A stretch of 64,000 nucleotides of DNA from Oscillatoriales cyanobacterium. GTDB taxonomy: Bacteria; Cyanobacteriota; Cyanobacteriia; Cyanobacteriales; Laspinemataceae. Numbering within the stretch: position 1 is the stretch's first letter; every line of letters begins with the position of its first letter. The notes below the pieces were generated by a model, which saw nothing but the letters and a program-made list of their open reading frames with translations, made no database searches and was not told the DNA's origin. Positions 1 to 7,705 of the stretch are shown here, in pieces. Made by a program: the position numbers and the translations under genes. The stretch lies in contig JAABRM010000010.1 of NCBI GenBank assembly GCA_011390955.1, positions 1 to 64,000 on the forward strand, written 5' to 3'.

Positions 1-212
1 TAACCTTCGTTGGTAGGTATCGATAAGCTATCTTTGTTTTTCGTCTGGTGGTAAATATCAATCGAGTTGTAATACTTTCTAGTGTCAAAAAAGTATTGAC
101 GCTGGACATAATTAGCCGAGTTATAAATATTTTTGGATTGCCATGATAAATAGTCGCATTCCTGCCAAAATTTATGCTGTCGGTTAATTATATGCTTCTC
201 AACTAACTGCAT
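1..212 (-). CDS. tnpB: IS200/IS605-family transposase OrfB (TnpB), N-terminal part, runs off left edge
   Basis: The minus strand reads open from an ATG at 212 to the window edge, giving about 70 residues that begin MQLVEKHII and contain SKNIYNSANYVQRQYFFDT and KYYNSIDIYHQ. This is the N-terminal signature of TnpB, the RNA-guided nuclease of IS200/IS605 and IS1341-type elements. The RuvC-like catalytic core and zinc ribbon would lie to the left of the window, as would the omega-RNA at the element's right end. No tnpA (Y1 transposase) is seen on this side, so an IS1341-type (tnpB-only) element is possible. The gene points away from the amidohydrolase fragment at 495-782, on the same strand as it. 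Whether the full protein is intact cannot be judged from this window. Confidence 0.8.
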   Translation of the reverse strand, partial: MQLVEKHIINRQHKFWQECDYLSWQSKNIYNSANYVQRQYFFDTRKYYNSIDIYHQTKNKDSLSIPTNEG

Positions 213-505
213 TTGACTCGATCTCTCAAATGTTTCACTTTGACAATGATATATGAGTATAATTAAACTTGTCAATCCGGCTGACCAAAAATCTCTAATC
301 AGCCAAAACGTAGATCGGGGCGAGTATGCCCCGAACAGCTATCCAGTAATTATTGTGCCACAAGGGTTTCTAGTATGTTTACGAAAATTAGTCCCCCTGC
401 CAAAATGTCCGACTACTTAAGTGATGTCTCCATATCTGACGGCCAGACAAAAGCTACCCATTTTTGAGTAGCAATGGGTAACTTTGTCCAACAATTATGT
501 TACAG
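213..505 (-). mobile_element. Probable left end of the TnpB-carrying IS element, with sub-terminal hairpin
   Basis: This stretch lies between the TnpB start and the point where the amidohydrolase similarity stops. At 453-482 it holds an imperfect palindrome (arms GTTACCCATT and AATGGGTAGC on the minus strand, 10-nt loop, one G-T pair). Sub-terminal hairpins of this kind are what Y1 transposases recognise at IS200/IS605 ends. The exact boundary is not resolved, but the coding similarity of the host gene ends near 500-515. No other gene is visible here. Confidence 0.5.
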
Positions 506-782
506 TTTCAAACCCCGTGCGCTCGGTGATGGGCAGTGCATCCATGTCGGTTCTAATGGCCAAAATGCGATCGTCCTGACCACTCCCGGTCAACTCTCCG
601 ATCGCCCCAGTTTTCCCTACCTCCTCCTGCACATGAAGGCCACAGGAAGACAACACACCAGCAATATAAGCCGCCGTTTCATACTCTTGACCACTTAACT
701 CCGGGTGGCTGTGGAAATGTCGTCTAACCGAAATCAATCTTGGTGCGAGTTTCGTGGCTAAGTCTTTGATTTCTTGTAACAT
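495..782 (-). pseudogene. M20D-type amidohydrolase, 5' fragment interrupted by the IS element
   Basis: The ORF opens at an ATG at 782 and encodes 95 residues that match the start of N-acyl-L-amino-acid amidohydrolases (peptidase M20, subfamily D): RRHFHSHPELSGQE, then RTDMDALPITERTG, which includes the first Asp of the metal site. The family is about 390-410 residues long. Here the similarity stops after ERTG and the frame closes five residues later. The expected HACGHD motif and the dimerisation domain are missing. The break sits where the TnpB element's terminal hairpin begins, so insertion is the likely cause. The rest of the gene may lie beyond the element, outside the window. Confidence 0.75.
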
Positions 783-837
783 TGTTGTTGCTGATTGGTC
801 AAAAGTTTATTGGTATTGGTCAAATTTTCCCTACAGA

Positions 838-1093
838 CTGTTTTACAGCAATTTTCTCCGCGAATCTACCACAAACACCTGTAGGGGCAAAGCACTCCGG
901 CCAATATTTATGGGTTAAAAGCAGAGATTGAATACCGGAATGCTTCGCCCCTAGTAATATCTGTGGTCTATTCAATAGGACTTACGCAATGACTCTATAT
1001 ATGGGGTATTGGTGCGTTACGCTTTGCGCTTTCACACCCTACAAATAGCATTTATGCGTAAGTCCTATTCAACAGAAAACCGCTGTAAAACAG
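838..1093. mobile_element. Nested terminal-inverted-repeat (MITE-like) element
   Basis: The outer ends form a 20-bp imperfect inverted repeat (838-857 and 1074-1093, 18 of 20 matching, starting CTGTTTTACAGC). Inside are two further inverted-repeat units: 881-954 (GTAGGGGCAAAGCAC...CCGGAATGC...CGCCCCTA) and 974-1069 (AATAGGACTTACGCA / TGCGTAAGTCCTATT). There is no coding capacity. The nesting suggests successive insertions between the broken amidohydrolase and the DUF3352 gene. Confidence 0.6.
974..1069. mobile_element. Non-autonomous element with GGACTTACGCA ends, copy 1
   Basis: A perfect 15-bp terminal inverted repeat (974-988 and 1055-1069) encloses about 66 bp whose centre reads GGTGCGTTACGC...CACACCCTAC. 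TA dinucleotides flank the GGACTTACGCA termini, as expected for a Tc1/mariner or IS630-type target duplication. The same ends and a similar core occur at 46277-46366. No transposase for this family is seen in the window. Confidence 0.65.
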
Positions 1094-1115
1094 AAACCCA
1101 ATTTCTGCTTTAACT

Positions 1116-2930
1116 TTATTCGCCCTTAATCTTTAATAACAGATTGCCCCGTTGATAACCGGATTCCGGTTGATAGGCACTAAAAACCAGTGAACCTAAA
1201 TTATCAAAAATGGGGTTTCCGGCAATTTCTAAGAGTTGTAAAATGGGAAACTCTCGCTTTAACAACTTTTCGGCGTTTGGCCAATTCAGATATAAATAAC
1301 CGTAGTTGGGCGACGATAACGCCCCGATCGCCTGACTAAAAGTTTCCTGTTGCAAAATTGACTCATAATTTGCCGCATTATTCGCCGCATTTAATGCCAA
1401 TTGCAAGGTATTAATTGAAGAGGCAAAAATTTCATAATTGCCCACGGTGGTATGCAAGCCTTGGACTTTGGCTTTGAGACTTAAAGTTCCCCCTGCTTCT
1501 ACCTTGGCAGCGGTTAATTTTGTCCAAGCAGAAAGGGGCAGATCCTCGAATGTCACCGACCCAGTAGTGTAACCTTCTTGACGGGCGATCGCATCTAAAT
1601 GAGCCATTCCCGGTTCCGTGGTTTCTCCCTTTTCCGCCACAAAAATCCAATCAGCCCAATTAGAATTTTGCTCCGGGGTATTTGTGCCAATCAAACCTAG
1701 GGCATATTCTCCATTTACCCAAGAAAAAATATCTTCGGGGAGATTAACTTGCCAATTACTTTGTAACTTGCTTAATGGCGGATTAACCAAAGCGGAAATT
1801 ACCCCATCTTTGGCTAAAGTTGGTGCTATTTTTTGCCATAATTCCGACAAATTTGAGCCAGAGGCTAAAATATCCACTGATGCGGGAATATATTTTAACG
1901 CCCCAACGGGAGAACGCAAAGGCGCTGTTGCCGATGTTTCATTTGTTGCCGTAGGATCGATTAAATTGCCCGCTATTTGTGCCACTAATCCTTGTTTTTT
2001 TAAGCCCAAGGCAATGGCCAAATGTTCGTATATTTCCGGGCTGTCTAAGTCTAGGTCGGGGTCAAAGTCTTCGGTGGTTGAAACTGAAGGCCGATCGCTT
2101 AACCAGGCTAACAATTGCGGCATATTGATAAAAGTTAAGCCAATTTGGGGATTTTTTTGGCTATCTTTCATTAAGGGCGCGATCGCTGCTTGATATGGGG
2201 GATAATCCGGCAAATTTAGTCCCGCTGCTTGCACATTATTAATTGCTTCTCGGAGCACTTTCGGGTGATTGCCAAATAAGACAAAGCGATCGCCCACCAC
2301 CGCTGAAGCCCAATCCCCCGACAAAGGTTTAATTCCCCCAGATAAAGGAATCAATTCTGAGGCATTAAACGCATTACTATAAATTAATTGTACCCCCGCA
2401 TAATCTTCCAGCACTAACTCATGGCCAATCAGGGGTTTATTTTCCCAAAAATGGGTGAGAAACTCCCGACTTGCTTGGGGATCTTTCGTCGCGATCGCCA
2501 CCAAATAACCCGGTTGCGAGCCATTCATCGGGTCGCGATCGATATCTGGAGTCGTCATAGCCAAAGTAATTTCATTTCCCAACCAAGGTTGAATATCTGT
2601 GCTATAATTAACCTGAGTTGGCGCCAATAAACTTTCTTTGAACCGTTGTAATTGGCGACTAATTTGCGGGTTATTTTGGCTACTTTTTTTACTTGCCGCA
2701 GTCTGCTGCACAAATTCTTCTAATTGGTCAGGGTTGACCAACAAAGAGGCCATAAACGGGGCTTGTTTTGGCACGAAAATACTGGCATCGGGGCTAACTT
2801 TTCCCTCATCGCCAAATAGAATGCGGGGATTGCTGGGGCTGAACCCGGAAACCCCACAGCTTGCCAGTCCGAAGGCCAAAACAATCGCCGCAAAAATAGT
2901 AAAAAAGTTAATTTTTTTTTGTGGTTTCAT
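1116..2930 (-). CDS. DUF3352 domain lipoprotein
   Basis: A 604-residue cyanobacterial DUF3352 protein of unknown function. The start is set at the ATG at 2930 (MKPQKKINFF). An open frame continues upstream to 3113 but only translates the repeat array 2955-3205. The N-terminus is a lipoprotein signal peptide with a hydrophobic core and the lipobox LASC (Cys25), so export and lipid anchoring are expected. Residues of about 40-600 match the DUF3352 pattern (FVPKQAPFMASLLVNPDQL, repeated paired beta-rich segments, GNLLLKIKGE at the C-terminus). It lies downstream of the WD40 kinase on the same strand, separated by about 270 bp of palindromic repeats, so co-transcription is possible but unproven. 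Confidence 0.8.
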   Translation of the reverse strand: MKPQKKINFFTIFAAIVLAFGLASCGVSGFSPSNPRILFGDEGKVSPDASIFVPKQAPFMASLLVNPDQLEEFVQQTAASKKSSQNNPQISRQLQRFKESLLAPTQVNYSTDIQPWLGNEITLAMTTPDIDRDPMNGSQPGYLVAIATKDPQASREFLTHFWENKPLIGHELVLEDYAGVQLIYSNAFNASELIPLSGGIKPLSGDWASAVVGDRFVLFGNHPKVLREAINNVQAAGLNLPDYPPYQAAIAPLMKDSQKNPQIGLTFINMPQLLAWLSDRPSVSTTEDFDPDLDLDSPEIYEHLAIALGLKKQGLVAQIAGNLIDPTATNETSATAPLRSPVGALKYIPASVDILASGSNLSELWQKIAPTLAKDGVISALVNPPLSKLQSNWQVNLPEDIFSWVNGEYALGLIGTNTPEQNSNWADWIFVAEKGETTEPGMAHLDAIARQEGYTTGSVTFEDLPLSAWTKLTAAKVEAGGTLSLKAKVQGLHTTVGNYEIFASSINTLQLALNAANNAANYESILQQETFSQAIGALSSPNYGYLYLNWPNAEKLLKREFPILQLLEIAGNPIFDNLGSLVFSAYQPESGYQRGNLLLKIKGE

Positions 2931-2954
2931 CAATTCTATGCGATCTTTACTGAG

Positions 2955-3205
2955 TAGTATTCGTAGTATTCGTAGGGTGGGCATTGCCCACCATCCTATT
3001 CGTAGGGTGGGCAATGCCCACCATCCTATTCGTAGGGTGGGCAATGCCCACGATCCTATTCGTAGGGTGGGCATTGCCCACGATCGTATTCGTAGTATTC
3101 GTAGGGTGGGCAATGCCCACCATCCTATAGCGAATTATTCGGATGGTGGTGGGCATTGCCCACCCTACTATGGAAGTGGTGGGCATTGCCCACCCTACTA
3201 TGGAA
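2955..3205. repeat. 30-bp tandem array of GTAGGGTGGGC palindromes
   Basis: Palindromes of the form GTAGGGTGGGCA-(T/A)-TGCCCAC recur at 2971, 3001, 3031 and 3061 with an exact 30-bp period, then at 3100, and in opposite orientation near 3146 and 3179. Short spacers read CATCCTATTC, CGATCCTATTC or TTCGTAGTATTC. The array lies between the kinase stop and the DUF3352 start and stays open in frame on both strands, which produces spurious ORFs. The last unit overlaps the kinase stop codon. Confidence 0.9.
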
Positions 3206-5582
3206 GCCGATCGGTCGAGATAACTCGCCAAACTTTTATTGTATTGTCTTCGCTGCCACTGGTGAGAATTTGGCCATCGGCACTAAGCTTCAGGGAATGC
3301 ACCGTATCGGAATGACCGGATAATACTTGCAACCGTTCTCCGGTCGTGGCATCCCACACTTTAATCAGGCTATCCAGCGCCCCGCCCCCAGTGATCGCTG
3401 TCCGTCCGTCCAAACCAAAAGTCAGCGATCGCACCGCATCAGAATGTGCTTTGACCGCTAACATGAGTTCGCCCGTATTCAGATCCCAAAGATTAAAGGT
3501 GCCATCGTCACTGCCACTGAGAATTTTTTGTCCATTGGGGCTAATGGCTAAAGCGCGGAGTTGCTCTCTGGGACGTTCTAAAGTCCGTAGTACCGTCCCG
3601 GTGGTCAGATCCCAGATTTTAATCTGGCCATCACTGCTGCCACTGACTAAAATCGGTTGCGACTCCGAATAGGCGATCGCTAACACGGGGTTAGTATGAC
3701 CATACAAGTGCTTCAGCTTCACCCCTTTGGGCAAACCCGTGACATCATTTTCCACATCCCACAAAGTAATGATGCCATCTCGCGACCCACTAGCCAGGGT
3801 TTTACCATCGGGACTAAACGCCACAGAAATCACCCAAGAAGAAAAACCCTCAATGGTGTGTAACCAATAGCCCGTACTGACTTCCCACAGATTAATCTTG
3901 CTGTCACCCCCGGCAGTCGCCAGCATTTTACCATCGGGACTGGTAGTGACAGACCAAACCTGTTGGGAATGGCCGGATAAAGTATGCAACAGCGCCCCGG
4001 TAGCGACTTCCCAAATTTTCACCGTTTTATCCACACTGCCACTGACCAAAACTTTGGCATCTGGACTGAGATCCACCGCATTCACTCCCCAAACATGGCC
4101 GGTGAGGGTCTTGGTCAGGACAAAATCTTTTCCAGGAACGGTGGAATTTTGGCTATTTTGGCTAAATGGCTGAGAAAGTAGCGTTTCCAACGGTAAAGCT
4201 TCTACCGGACGAGATGTAATCATATTATGATTAGCCGATTCGACGACCGAACTCGCGGACGGTGGGGAGGATCCAGAAAGTAGATATTGTAAATCCAACT
4301 CATGCAACAGTTGTAAGACTGTCACCGGCACCGTTAAAGCGATCGCGCCCATGAGGAGTTTGGGCGCATATTTGGCAAAAATGCGGTGACGACTGCGCCG
4401 ATGACTTCTGCGGTGGTGGTGTTTATGAGCCATTGGATCGGAAAAGACCCAAAGCGAAATATTAGATGGCATCAAGTTCCGGGATATCTGTGGCGGTATC
4501 TGTTGCCGAGAACGAGTCGGCGGAGAAGATCGATATAATGGCCCCGCCCCTGGGGTGGTTTGGGGGGCGACCAAGGGCGATCGCCTTTGACGGTTGCGCC
4601 AAGATTGTCGAGAATAGCCCTCAGACCGCAAAGTAGCCCGAATTTCTTGCAACTGTTGCAAAATCAGATAGGTATTTTGGGGCCGGTTGCCGGGAAACGG
4701 GGCCATCATATAATCCAGCAAATCCACCAACGGGGGGAAAATATGCTCAACCTGCGATCGCCACTGCAACTCCCCGTTCCGGGAATCTTCAGGAAAAGCA
4801 TTCGGTTCTTTGCCGGTCAACAAATAGACAAAAGTCCGGGCTAAAGCATAAAAATCAGACTGGGGCACCGCCTTACCATTCGCTTGTTCTGGGGGAGTAT
4901 AACCGGGAGAAATAATTCCCGTCACCTGAGAACCTCCCCCTGCCACCTTCGCCAAATAAGTCCCAGAAACTTGCCGGGCACTGCCAAAATCAATTAACGC
5001 TAACTGGGGCGACCACGGGGGGATCGCCCCTACACGATCTGGTGGATCCAACCGCCGCATAATATTCGACGGCTTAATATCCCGGTGAAAATAATTCTGT
5101 TGATGGACTTGTTGGAGAATTTCCACCAGTTGAATCAACCACTCAACGGTTTGGGTTTCGGTAATCGGTCGATGGTCGCGATCGCCCATCCACTGTTCCA
5201 GATTTTCTCCGGCAATAAACTCCATCACCAAACAATGCAACTCAAACTCTTGGTTTCTCCCGGCAAAAATAAAATAACCGTCCGGTTCTACCTGGGGAAT
5301 GCCGGGATGATGCAACCGCTGGAGCACCTCTGCTTCCCGTTGAAACAGTTCGATCGCCTTGCGATTCTTAGAACTTAGTACCTTTAAAACCTTAACCTCG
5401 GATGTCCCCGCTGGTTCGTCGAGTACCTCATAAGTGGTGCCAAAACCCCCCTCTCCCAAAAGACGCTGGACACGATAACGGCCTTGCAACAGCAAAAGCG
5501 ATCCACAATGTCGGCAAATGCGGTGATGCTCGTGCAGTGGATCCGTGGGATTGGGACATTTAGGATTTAGGCAGTAACTCAC
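3198..5582 (-). CDS. Serine/threonine protein kinase with C-terminal WD40 propeller
   Basis: About 794 residues. I chose the GTG at 5582, which gives MSYCLNPKCPNP, the usual N-terminus of this cyanobacterial family; a TTG two codons upstream (5588) is also possible. In order: zinc-ribbon-like segment (CLNPKC...CRHCG, about 3-30); kinase domain (about 35-310) with glycine loop GEGGFGTTYEV, lysine in VKVLKVL, catalytic HRDIKPSN and DFG; one membrane helix (KLLMGAIALTVPVTVL, about 410-430); then six or seven WD40 repeats (GHVWGVNAV, GHSQQVWSV, GHTNPVLAI, GHSDTVHSL). The propeller probably senses or docks partners outside or near the membrane. Between HRDIKPSNIM and LIDFG there is an extra stretch of about ten residues encoded by a palindromic repeat (5006-5033). 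Confidence 0.9.
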   Translation of the reverse strand: MSYCLNPKCPNPTDPLHEHHRICRHCGSLLLLQGRYRVQRLLGEGGFGTTYEVLDEPAGTSEVKVLKVLSSKNRKAIELFQREAEVLQRLHHPGIPQVEPDGYFIFAGRNQEFELHCLVMEFIAGENLEQWMGDRDHRPITETQTVEWLIQLVEILQQVHQQNYFHRDIKPSNIMRRLDPPDRVGAIPPWSPQLALIDFGSARQVSGTYLAKVAGGGSQVTGIISPGYTPPEQANGKAVPQSDFYALARTFVYLLTGKEPNAFPEDSRNGELQWRSQVEHIFPPLVDLLDYMMAPFPGNRPQNTYLILQQLQEIRATLRSEGYSRQSWRNRQRRSPLVAPQTTPGAGPLYRSSPPTRSRQQIPPQISRNLMPSNISLWVFSDPMAHKHHHRRSHRRSRHRIFAKYAPKLLMGAIALTVPVTVLQLLHELDLQYLLSGSSPPSASSVVESANHNMITSRPVEALPLETLLSQPFSQNSQNSTVPGKDFVLTKTLTGHVWGVNAVDLSPDAKVLVSGSVDKTVKIWEVATGALLHTLSGHSQQVWSVTTSPDGKMLATAGGDSKINLWEVSTGYWLHTIEGFSSWVISVAFSPDGKTLASGSRDGIITLWDVENDVTGLPKGVKLKHLYGHTNPVLAIAYSESQPILVSGSSDGQIKIWDLTTGTVLRTLERPREQLRALAISPNGQKILSGSDDGTFNLWDLNTGELMLAVKAHSDAVRSLTFGLDGRTAITGGGALDSLIKVWDATTGERLQVLSGHSDTVHSLKLSADGQILTSGSEDNTIKVWRVISTDRLP
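5006..5033. repeat. 28-bp GTAGGGGCGA palindrome inside the kinase gene
   Basis: On the minus strand the sequence reads GTAGGGGCGATCCCCC...GGTCGCCCC, an imperfect palindrome of the type found intergenically at 11010-11063. It encodes roughly VGAIPPWSP, in frame, between the catalytic loop and the DFG motif of the kinase. Confidence 0.6.
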
Positions 5583-5935
5583 AACCAATACATCCAGAGT
5601 GAAGAGAACAATTTAAATAGTGACATAGCCGAAAGGATCGCGGCAAATCGTAGAAGTGCTGACCCCAACAGACGAGATCCCCAACAGACCGAGCAAAATT
5701 CCTTCTTGTTCCGGAAACGCGGCTGAGATCCCTGAAAGAAAATTAGTAATTCATCATGTATCTCAATATCCAGATTTATCTCAATATCCAGAGAAAATAA
5801 CTTGAAGTTTCATCAGCCTTAAACGAGCGACGGGTCTGCATCTGACTAATGCGTTGATGATATCCTTCATCAGTCATCTACCATCATCAGAAAATTTACC
5901 AAATTTGTTGCCAAAAACCCCAGGAGGAATCCGCC
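5583..5935. other. Intergenic region between divergent genes
   Basis: About 350 bp separating the leftward kinase and the rightward HTH gene, so promoters for both should lie here. I see a short direct repeat (two copies of TATCTCAATATCCAGA, 5759-5792) and CATCAG-rich sequence near 5810-5890, but no gene or RNA I can name. Confidence 0.4.
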
Positions 5936-7081
5936 ATGAATTCAACGCAATCAGCTTATATTTTTTCTTCAACTATTAGTCTGAATCAAATGATTTCCTT
6001 GGTGACAGAAATAGAAGCTGAAGTTTATGCCAGTCCAATCTACTCTAATGCTTTGGCCACATTAACCAAAAAATTCCCAAACAAAAAAAACACTAATTCT
6101 ATTCTGAAAAAGATTACTAGATCCGCGATCAGAGTAGCATTTCAGAAATTTCTCTCTATCCCCGAATTTCAGCGACAACCACTCTCGGTACAACCTTTTG
6201 ATATCTCAACCCCACCGCTAACAAATCTCCCACAAGAACCGATGACTCAAGAAAATTTGCCAAATTTTACCATGCCGTCGCCCCTTGAGAAACCCCAATC
6301 TTTACCTAAGCAGGAGGAACCTAACATGGTTCAAGCGATCGCGGAATCCTCTGACTCAAGTTACCCAAATAAGTTTGATGATTTGGTGAGTAAAGCCAAA
6401 GATTTGGAAACGAAAATTCATCATTCTATAGAAAAAATTAGAATGGCAAAACCAGCGACGGAAGCAACACCGATCGCTCAGGCTCGACTCAATAATAATC
6501 AGGAAACCGATCGGCATCAACGTTTACAAGAAATTGGCGGTCAAATTCGAGAGGCTCGGTTAGCCAAATCAATTACTATTGCCCAACTTAATATTAATAC
6601 GGCAATTTCGAGCAGTAAAATTGAAGCAATTGAGGATGGCTGTTTAGAGAAATTACCGGAAGAAATTTACGTGCAAGGATATATCCGTCGCCTTGGTAAT
6701 GCCGTAGGTTTAGAGGGCGATCGCCTTGCCCATTATTTTCTCATCAGTCCTCCGAATCCCGTTGAAAGTATCAAACAATCTGGCAATAATTCAGATCGAG
6801 ATAACGGCGGGAAAATCTACTTAAATTCTATGCACCTATTCTGGGTGTATATATCATTAATAGCCAGTTCCTTTGGCTTTCTCTCTTTAATTGCTAATAA
6901 CACCGATCCGTCCATAAATATAATGGAAGAAAACAACAAAGACCTGGAAGCTTTACCCATCACACCAGAACCAGAAAAATCCCACCAGAAAAAATATGAC
7001 CCCGAATTAAGCGCACCAATTTGCCAGAGTACGGCTCTTTTAAGTATTGCTCCTCCAGAGACAATCAGAGAATTACTTTAG
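5936..7081 (+). CDS. RodZ-like helix-turn-helix membrane protein
   Basis: 381 residues. The start ATG follows a good ribosome site (AGGAGGAA, 5920-5928). A poorly conserved, Ser/Pro-rich N-terminal 190 residues precede an HTH_25 domain (about 198-270: GGQIREARLAKSITIAQL...IEAIEDGCLEKLPEEIYVQGYIRRLGNAVGL) of the kind found in RodZ and related cell-shape proteins. One transmembrane helix follows (LFWVYISLIASSFGFLSLIA, about 300-320) and then a short tail of about 55 residues. The topology (cytoplasmic HTH, single membrane span) is RodZ-like, but the long N-terminal extension is unusual and the true RodZ orthologue may be elsewhere. Confidence 0.7.
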   Translation: MNSTQSAYIFSSTISLNQMISLVTEIEAEVYASPIYSNALATLTKKFPNKKNTNSILKKITRSAIRVAFQKFLSIPEFQRQPLSVQPFDISTPPLTNLPQEPMTQENLPNFTMPSPLEKPQSLPKQEEPNMVQAIAESSDSSYPNKFDDLVSKAKDLETKIHHSIEKIRMAKPATEATPIAQARLNNNQETDRHQRLQEIGGQIREARLAKSITIAQLNINTAISSSKIEAIEDGCLEKLPEEIYVQGYIRRLGNAVGLEGDRLAHYFLISPPNPVESIKQSGNNSDRDNGGKIYLNSMHLFWVYISLIASSFGFLSLIANNTDPSINIMEENNKDLEALPITPEPEKSHQKKYDPELSAPICQSTALLSIAPPETIRELL

Positions 7082-7352
7082 CTAATTCAACAGATAATTT
7101 TATTTTAAAGCTATCAGCAATAAACGATAATATTTGGGATATTTTAGATCCAAAAATATCAGTAATTTAAAAACAATCGCCGCGTGATTCACTGGTTGAT
7201 TGGCTGATGATGATTTTATAACAAGTTTGAGAAATACCCCCGCGACTTCGGTTTGCCCAGCGATCGGTTAAACCAGGAAACGGGGGTATTTTGGTATTGG
7301 TTGAGACTCCGGGGGTTTTTAATAGCATTTATAAAAAAATATGCAACAATAA

Positions 7353-7528
7353 GTATTTATATTGTAGGGTGGGCAAAAATTCACCATCATATATGGTAGG
7401 GTGGGTGATTTTTTTGCCCACCCTACGAAGTGAAAAATTAATCGGTTTTAGTATTTATATTGTAGGGTGGGCAAAAATTCACCATCATATATGGTAGGGT
7501 GGGTGATTTTTTTTGCCCACCCTACGAA
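7353..7528. repeat. Two tandem copies of a GTAGGGTGGGC inverted-repeat unit
   Basis: Two near-identical units start at 7353 and 7451 (98-bp period). Each has GTATTTATATTGTAGGGTGGGC, a CACCATCATATATG hinge, GTAGGGTGGGTGA and TTTTTTGCCCACCCTACGAA, so strong hairpins can form. A third copy lies at 46154-46229. The rest of 7082-7705 holds no gene I can see. Confidence 0.85.
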
Positions 7529-7705
7529 CTACTTAATAAATTCCCGATACATCGATCGCCGCCCCTCGAAAAATTAATCAAAAAATGCTATGATAGGAGC
7601 AAACCAGAAACGATCGCGCCTTATACAGGTTTACCAGGGAATTGATTTACGATCCGTATTTTCTATTGCAGGATTTAAGTTAATCAAACTTAATCAAACA
7701 CCGCC

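Noticed and set aside
2947-3231. Open frames on both strands over the 30-bp array, including the upstream extension of the DUF3352 gene
   Set aside because: They only translate the palindromic array; the lipoprotein signal begins at the ATG at 2930.
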